Below, in pieces: positions 59,476 to 64,000 of a DNA stretch of 64,000 bases. Every line of letters starts with the position of its first letter. Position 1 is the stretch's first letter. The notes beneath the pieces were generated by a model. It did no database searches. It saw nothing but the letters and a program-made list of their open reading frames with translations, and was not told the DNA's origin. The stretch comes from Priestia megaterium (GTDB taxonomy: Bacteria > Bacillota > Bacilli > Bacillales > Bacillaceae_H): assembly GCF_009497655.1 (NCBI RefSeq), contig NZ_CP023317.1, positions 2,943,501 to 3,007,500 on the forward strand, written 5' to 3'. A program made the translations under genes and the position numbers.

Positions 59476-59922
59476 TTAAAAAAAACGGTATTGAACCCCT
59501 TCATTTTCTTTACCGTTCATTTTTTGATAAAGGTTTTGAGCAACTTTATTTTCACTGCTGCACTCAGCGGTCATTCCTGCAAACTCATACTTTTGAGAAT
59601 AGGCAAGGCAAATCTTAAACAAACGTTCACCAATTTTATTTCCTCTGTTTAAAGGAGATACGTACAAATCTTTTAAGACGCCTGTTTCTTTAAAATAATG
59701 GGTGCTCCACGATACGTACACCGTCGCAAAACCTACTAGTTTCCCTTCCAATTCAGCAACAAACTGGATACCGTAGGAAGGATTATTCAATAGACGCTTA
59801 ATATGTAAAGTTAAAGCTTTCCGGGAAGGGTCAGGCTGCTCGCAGAATTTCACTATATATTCTTGCATTAACGTAGCCAGTCGCTCTCGATCAGTTTCAA
59901 CCGCCTGTCGAATGACAACCAT
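59476..59922 (-). CDS. GNAT-family N-acetyltransferase
   Basis: 148 residues: IRQAVETDRERLATLMQEYI, ELEGKLVGFATVYVSW, KDLYVSPLNRGNKIGERLF (acetyl-CoA loop RGNKIG) and CSSENKVAQNLYQKM. Substrate unknown. AAAGGAG precedes the ATG. Confidence 0.85.
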   Translation of the reverse strand: MVVIRQAVETDRERLATLMQEYIVKFCEQPDPSRKALTLHIKRLLNNPSYGIQFVAELEGKLVGFATVYVSWSTHYFKETGVLKDLYVSPLNRGNKIGERLFKICLAYSQKYEFAGMTAECSSENKVAQNLYQKMNGKENEGVQYRFF

Positions 59923-60082
59923 TTAATCACTCCTTTTAGCTCAACGCTCTTAACATAATTCGATAGCTATACTTTTTTTCCTTTCGTTTTCGTGAAAAGC
60001 TCCCTACTTTTACACAAGGGGATATTTAAAGCAAACAACCTTATACGGCTTATGGTTGAGGAGAGAAAATACGCTGTTTTAA

Positions 60083-60112
60083 AAAAAGGTTGCAAACAGC
60101 AACCTTTTTTAG
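60083..60112 (-). terminator. Terminator after the MFS transporter gene
   Basis: AAAAAGGTTGC, AAACA, GCAACCTTTTTT; overlaps the stop. Confidence 0.85.
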
Positions 60113-61278
60113 TTAGCAAGCGCATAATTTCGTAAGAATAAACCTACGCAGCCGCTGATTACAATCAGTCCTCCTGCCGTTAGAAACGCCGCCGTCACAT
60201 TTAGCGAAGCAACAGCGCCAAGCAGCAGCACCGAAAGCCCAAACGTCACATATGAAACGCTCAGCGTAGCGGAAAGCACCTTAGGAAGCTTTTCTAAAGG
60301 AACGGCCGTTTGTGTAAGCGTGTAAGAACACGTAGCGCTTATTTGAAGGGCAATGCCAATAGTAAAACTAAGTAAAAGGGAAAGAAACGGCACAGATATC
60401 ACTCCGAACAATAATGTAAAGAAACCTGAAAAAAGACTGCCTAGTATTACGATATGATAAAGACTTCTCTCTTGCTCAACTGAAATCTTCAGCAAAACGA
60501 AACCACCAAGAACCGTTCCAACAAAAAAACTGCTGTTAATATATCCCCACCAAGCTTCATTTTTATTTAATATTTCTTTCACAAACACGTAGACAATAGC
60601 TGATGCCCAAACGCCGGCAGCCATCCCTTCTAAAACCTCCATGACTAATAAAACCCGCAGGCGCGGATAATGCCAAATTAGCTTCCATCCCTCTTTTAAC
60701 CCTTGTTTTTGCTTTGTTTTAGAAGAATGAACGTTCATGCGAATGGCCTGCATGAATATGAGTGACAAACTAAATAACGAAAATGACAGCCATAAAAGGC
60801 CGGTAGCATCCCAGCTAATAATCAGAAAGCTTCCAAGCGGATAGGCTGCAATTTGAATCGTTTGATCCGTGACATTAAACATACTGTTCCATTTTAACAG
60901 CTTCTCTTTATCTACTAAATGAGGAAGCATAGAGCTTTGAACCGGAGCTGCCCACCCATCGAAAAAAGCAATAAGCGCCACGCAGCACAGCATGCTGATA
61001 AGCGACATATGCCACAAGAAAAACATAGACAAAACACTGGTTTTTAACAGCTGAGACACCACAAGAATACGCTTAGCTCTGTAGCGATCTATAAGAAAAG
61101 GCACCGTAAAACTGCTCAAAAACTTAGCAGCCGTAATGGTAAACGGAATGCATGAAAGCAGCACAGGAGAACTATTTTGAGCGTAAAGAATGCTTATTAA
61201 CGCAACAATATATAATACATCTGCTAAATTAGCTTGGCTTTGACCAAACCATAAAAAAAGTACGGAACGATTTTTCAC
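60109..61278 (-). CDS. Major facilitator superfamily transporter
   Basis: 389 residues with about 12 membrane segments, opening MKNRSVLFLWFGQSQANLAD and the motif A-like PFLIDRYRAKRILVVSQLLK (about 58-77). Organisation resembles the macrolide-efflux (MefE/YkuC-like) branch. Substrate unknown. AAAGAGGGATTG precedes the ATG. Confidence 0.88.
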   Translation of the reverse strand: MKNRSVLFLWFGQSQANLADVLYIVALISILYAQNSSPVLLSCIPFTITAAKFLSSFTVPFLIDRYRAKRILVVSQLLKTSVLSMFFLWHMSLISMLCCVALIAFFDGWAAPVQSSMLPHLVDKEKLLKWNSMFNVTDQTIQIAAYPLGSFLIISWDATGLLWLSFSLFSLSLIFMQAIRMNVHSSKTKQKQGLKEGWKLIWHYPRLRVLLVMEVLEGMAAGVWASAIVYVFVKEILNKNEAWWGYINSSFFVGTVLGGFVLLKISVEQERSLYHIVILGSLFSGFFTLLFGVISVPFLSLLLSFTIGIALQISATCSYTLTQTAVPLEKLPKVLSATLSVSYVTFGLSVLLLGAVASLNVTAAFLTAGGLIVISGCVGLFLRNYALAN

Positions 61279-61617
61279 GACAATCCCTCTTTCTTTTTAG
61301 TATGACTGAAAAGAAAGAGAATCCTACACGTAATCAACCCCTTTATATAACGGCTTGCTTTTATCGACTTATTACAATCGTATGCTTTTTACAGAACACA
61401 ACTTTTTTATATATTAAAAAATACAAACAGTTAAACAGTATGGTAAAAAATCAAGAAATTGTCGTGAAAACGAAGTTAGATTAACTATAGAATATCAGAG
61501 TTATAGAATCAATACTTTTTACATAATTTTCTTTTTTCTTCTTCTTTACTTCTAAATAACCTAAGCTTGTCATATACATAGATGGACGAGTACTCCCATT
61601 AAAATTTAACGTATAGG
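61279..61617. other. 339-base non-coding gap
   Basis: AT-rich. A 60-codon plus-strand frame (61302-61484) lacks a ribosome binding site and looks fortuitous. No hairpins or clear promoters. Confidence 0.4.
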
Positions 61618-62202
61618 GTGAGGAATATTTTTTCGAGAGTGGTTTCGATTTGCTGTGGCAGCTTATTAATTGGACTAGGGCTAAACGGGTTTATTGCTCC
61701 GTATCACTTACTAGACGGTGGACTTATAGGATTTGGGCTTATCGTATATTATGTGTTTGGAACTCCTATCGGAATGTCCATTTTCTTTTTGAACGTACCT
61801 GTCTATTTATATGCTTTTTTTCGTCATCGCCAAAACTTTTTTTATGGAAGTATAGGTTTGTTTGTTTCTTTTTTTATGACAGAATGGCTGTCTATTCTCG
61901 AAGGCACGCTGGAGCTTCCTTTGATCTTTAGCTCATTGCTTGGAGGCACACTCGTAGGAATGGGAATAGGACTGATGCTTCGCTACGGCATCAGTTCGGA
62001 CGGTCTGGATTTAATCGCTATTATTGTATCAAAAAAATGGAAAATCAATATAGGAATAACCATTTTTATCTTAGACAGTACGATTATGATAGTGGGCTTA
62101 CATATTATCGGATTTACAGCTTTTTGCTACTCCATGCTTGTTATTACGATGAGCAGCATAATGATTATGCTCTTCACTTCTCCGCGATGGCTGTCTTCAT
62201 AA
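61618..62202 (+). CDS. Short YitT-family membrane protein
   Basis: 194 residues, membrane part only: CCGSLLIGLGLNGFIAPYHL, LLDGGLIGFGLIVYYVFGTP, GGTLVGMGIGLMLRYGISSDGLDL. It resembles the membrane domain of the 57858 protein but has no DUF2179 domain, and it lacks a clear ribosome binding site before GTG 61618. The start is uncertain. Confidence 0.8.
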   Translation: MRNIFSRVVSICCGSLLIGLGLNGFIAPYHLLDGGLIGFGLIVYYVFGTPIGMSIFFLNVPVYLYAFFRHRQNFFYGSIGLFVSFFMTEWLSILEGTLELPLIFSSLLGGTLVGMGIGLMLRYGISSDGLDLIAIIVSKKWKINIGITIFILDSTIMIVGLHIIGFTAFCYSMLVITMSSIMIMLFTSPRWLSS

Positions 62203-62236
62203 AAAAAACGCTTGAAGTTTCAGCGTTTTTTTTATT
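62202..62236. terminator. Bidirectional terminator
   Basis: AAAAAAAACGCT, TGAAGTTTC, AGCGTTTTTTTT, between convergent genes. Confidence 0.82.
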
Positions 62237-63116
62237 TGTTTCCTACTATCATATTTATGTGATTGTGGAGAACCGTAATCGTTGAAGGTGTTGTCGTTTC
62301 TTTTTCTCCATCACAATCTACCGTTTTTTCAGGAGTGGTTTCAATATGGACTTCTTTTGTCCGAAAATGCATAAGGTTGCTTTCAGGGTCAAGCTGTTCC
62401 TCATCAGGAGTTGTTTGTAACCATGCCATAACCGGCTCGATTCCCATTTCTTTAATAACGAATACATCTAATAATCCGTCTTGAAATGAGCTGTTTCCTA
62501 GCATAGCGCGAGTTCCTCCTAAAAAAGGACCGTTCCCAATTAACACCATAACTGCTTCTCCTTCATAGGAAGCTTTTTCGCTCGTCATTTTTAATTGAAA
62601 AGGCTCTGCTTGATTTAACGTTCTACCTACGCTCATGTAGTAAGAGAGCTTACCAAATTTCTCTTTATTTTCTTCTAAAATATTTTCAGATACATCAGCT
62701 ACGAGACCGATTCCCCAAAAGTTTAAAAAATAATCTTCGCCATGTTTTCCAACATCCACTGCTTCCGTCTGCTTTTCAATAATTTGCTCCACTGCTTTTA
62801 AAGGATTTTGATTCATTCCGATTGCACGCGAAAAGTCGTTGCACGTTCCTCCGGGTAAAATAGCAAATACAGGGCGTTGCTTCAGCGGAGCAAGAGCGTT
62901 GATCAACTCATAAATCGTCCCGTCTCCTCCTGCTCCAATAATGACATCCGCTTCGCCTTCCAATTTTCTTACCAGCTCGGCACCATCTCCAGGCTGCTCT
63001 GTTTTATATAAAGTAACCGCCTCAAATGCTGTGTTTAACCGATCACATATAAAGTCAATTTCATTTACTAATTTTTTGTTTCCTGCGTTTGGATTCAAAA
63101 TCACTGCTGCCTTCAT
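62232..63116 (-). CDS. Diacylglycerol/lipid kinase (DgkB/YegS family)
   Basis: 294 residues: AAVILNPNAGNKK (3-15), VIIGAGGDGTIYELINAL (GGDGT nucleotide-binding motif), FAILPGGTCNDFSRAIGM and the beta-sandwich domain with DVGKHGEDYFLNFWGIGLVAD. It phosphorylates diacylglycerol or related lipids at the membrane. The frame is open to 63179, but AGAGGAGAG fits ATG 63116. Confidence 0.92.
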   Translation of the reverse strand: MKAAVILNPNAGNKKLVNEIDFICDRLNTAFEAVTLYKTEQPGDGAELVRKLEGEADVIIGAGGDGTIYELINALAPLKQRPVFAILPGGTCNDFSRAIGMNQNPLKAVEQIIEKQTEAVDVGKHGEDYFLNFWGIGLVADVSENILEENKEKFGKLSYYMSVGRTLNQAEPFQLKMTSEKASYEGEAVMVLIGNGPFLGGTRAMLGNSSFQDGLLDVFVIKEMGIEPVMAWLQTTPDEEQLDPESNLMHFRTKEVHIETTPEKTVDCDGEKETTTPSTITVLHNHINMIVGNK

Positions 63117-63304
63117 CTTTCTCTCTCCTCTATTCATATCTTCCGTTTCACCTTTTTTCCCTTTCTTTTGAAAAAACAAACCTTTTGAAATATGAACGTT
63201 TTATGAAACCATTCCAATAGTGCTTTTTTTACTTTCAAAACCTGCTATAATAATTTTCGGACTTGTATTAACAAAAGATGGTTATTGAGAGGAGCTTTCT
63301 ATAC

Positions 63305-63769
63305 GTGTCAATAAAATGTATGACGCAGCTATTTGCAAGTTGTTTTGTTTTTTTACTTTCCTCAGTCGCTACTTGGTACAACGGCTCTTCGATGCTTGAA
63401 GGACCTTTATCAGCTAGTTTGACCGGAGGGCTAACAAAGTCCTCGGCGGTTCATCACTATTCTCACATCGATTATTTGTTATATACAATTAAATTCCACC
63501 CTCAGTTTCCAATTATGATGATGGTGAGCGGGATTTATTTGATTGTATTACTATCTATTATTGGGTTCAAAAAGCGGTATGGATTGATTAGCTCCTGCTG
63601 TTTATGTATCACAGCTCTCTTATGCTACAGCAGCTATAAACTTTCACATACCCCGACCGAAGGTGAACACGCCATGATTACCTCTAGCTTAGCTGCAGCA
63701 AGTTTATGCTTAGCAGTCGGATTATTCTATTTATTAAAGCGATTTTATTCTCAAAAAGAATATATTTAA
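63305..63769 (+). CDS. YjdJ-like (DUF4306) membrane protein
   Basis: 154 residues: three to four membrane segments (TQLFASCFVFLLSSVATW, MMVSGIYLIVLLSIIGF, LISSCCLCITALLCYSSY, AASLCLAVGLFYLLKRF) and an outside loop YNGSSMLEGPLSASLTGG. It resembles B. subtilis YjdJ; function unknown. GAGAGGAG with 10-base spacing fits GTG 63305; the open frame from 63278 has no ribosome binding site. Confidence 0.75.
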   Translation: MSIKCMTQLFASCFVFLLSSVATWYNGSSMLEGPLSASLTGGLTKSSAVHHYSHIDYLLYTIKFHPQFPIMMMVSGIYLIVLLSIIGFKKRYGLISSCCLCITALLCYSSYKLSHTPTEGEHAMITSSLAAASLCLAVGLFYLLKRFYSQKEYI

Positions 63770-63775
63770 CCATAT

Positions 63776-63811
63776 GAAAAAAACGTCGGATCTACCGACG
63801 TTTTTTAGGTG
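63776..63811. terminator. Bidirectional terminator
   Basis: AAAAAACGTCGG, ATCTA, CCGACGTTTTTT between the DUF4306 gene and the citrate-synthase-family gene. Confidence 0.88.
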
Positions 63812-63824
63812 AAACCGAGTTTAT

Positions 63825-64000
63825 TTATTGATTTTGTTCAACTGGCGTATAACCTATATACGCAGACTGCGGTCGGTAAATACGATTATTTTCTGACTGC
63901 TCTACGACATGAGCTGTCCAGCCAACTACACGGCTTGCTGTGAAGGTTGGGGTGAATAGTTCAGACGGAAGCTCAACCGCTTTCATAACTGCTGCAGCGA
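63825..64000 (-). CDS. Citrate/2-methylcitrate synthase family protein, C-terminal end (runs off the right edge)
   Basis: Minus strand, no start in the window. The last 58 residues read ...[20 protein letters not shown] then [20 protein letters not shown] and VEQNQ, TAA. [22 protein letters not shown] is the conserved C-terminal signature of citrate synthases, closest to the short Bacillus CitA/MmgD type. Which of the two cannot be decided from this piece. Confidence 0.88.
   Translation of the reverse strand, partial: AAAVMKAVELPSELFTPTFTASRVVGWTAHVVEQSENNRIYRPQSAYIGYTPVEQNQ

Noticed and set aside
61302-61484. 60-codon ORF after the MFS gene start
   Set aside because: No Shine-Dalgarno and AT-rich composition; overlaps the upstream region of the MFS gene.

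Overview
The window reads as chromosome of a low-GC, endospore-forming Bacillaceae, most like Priestia (Bacillus) megaterium. The evidence is AT-rich intergenic DNA with strong AGGAGG ribosome binding sites and a gene set that includes Spo0M, a CotF-type coat protein, an AbrB/Abh regulator, PucR/PucF/PucG, YwrD with a split chromate transporter, a KatX-type catalase and T-box and ydaO-type riboswitches. The species assignment is inference. No rRNA, tRNA, phage, insertion sequence or CRISPR array was seen.

Layout. 1-6.7 kb: an IscA/HesB-like protein, a Dps ferritin under a near-perfect PerR box, a coat-F protein, a CorC/MpfA-type membrane protein behind a candidate leader RNA, spo0M behind an ECF-type promoter, a His/Gly/Cys-rich protein behind a sigma-K-type promoter, and a CBS protein. 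7-10.5 kb: a PHB-depolymerase-like esterase and an FAD/Rieske oxidoreductase. 10.6-16 kb: aromatic amino acid operon aroA-aroF-tyrA-aroE with three tyrosine T-boxes, two in tandem before aroA and one between aroA and aroF. 16-24 kb: chromate transporter pair, ywrD, and the purine catabolism genes pucG, pucF and divergent pucR. 24-30 kb: an NlpC/P60 autolysin with a WalR box, catalase, an NSS-family symporter. 31-33.6 kb: a four-gene cell-envelope operon (unknown protein, Ser/Gly-rich lipoprotein ending in Gly-Gly, glutathionylspermidine-synthase-like ATP-grasp ligase, DUF350 membrane protein) with TAATG gene junctions. 34.6-37.5 kb: TauE exporter, flavin oxidoreductase, signal peptidase.

37.7-44.7 kb is the most striking part: a potassium-uptake kdp operon (small membrane peptide, kdpF, kdpA, kdpB, kdpC, kinase-less kdpD, CBS protein) whose roughly 0.7 kb leader contains two ydaO-type c-di-AMP riboswitches in series with an uncatalogued 45-residue ORF between them. 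The ORF's ribosome binding site lies inside an 11-bp stem. A second copy of the CBS protein lies at 6.2 kb.

44.8-64 kb: murG away from any dcw cluster, a CHY zinc finger, an ArsR regulator facing a monooxygenase/nitroreductase pair across two identical palindromic operators, a secreted amidase with six nearly identical 77-residue SH3 repeats, a zinc-independent S14 gene with a Zur box, an Abh-like regulator, an FHA-winged-helix fusion, cobT, two YitT-family proteins, a lipid kinase, and the C-terminal end of a citrate-synthase-family gene at the right edge.

Several start codons were moved downstream of the longest open frame because a strong ribosome binding site fits only the later start. 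All family assignments come from reading the sequence without database searches.
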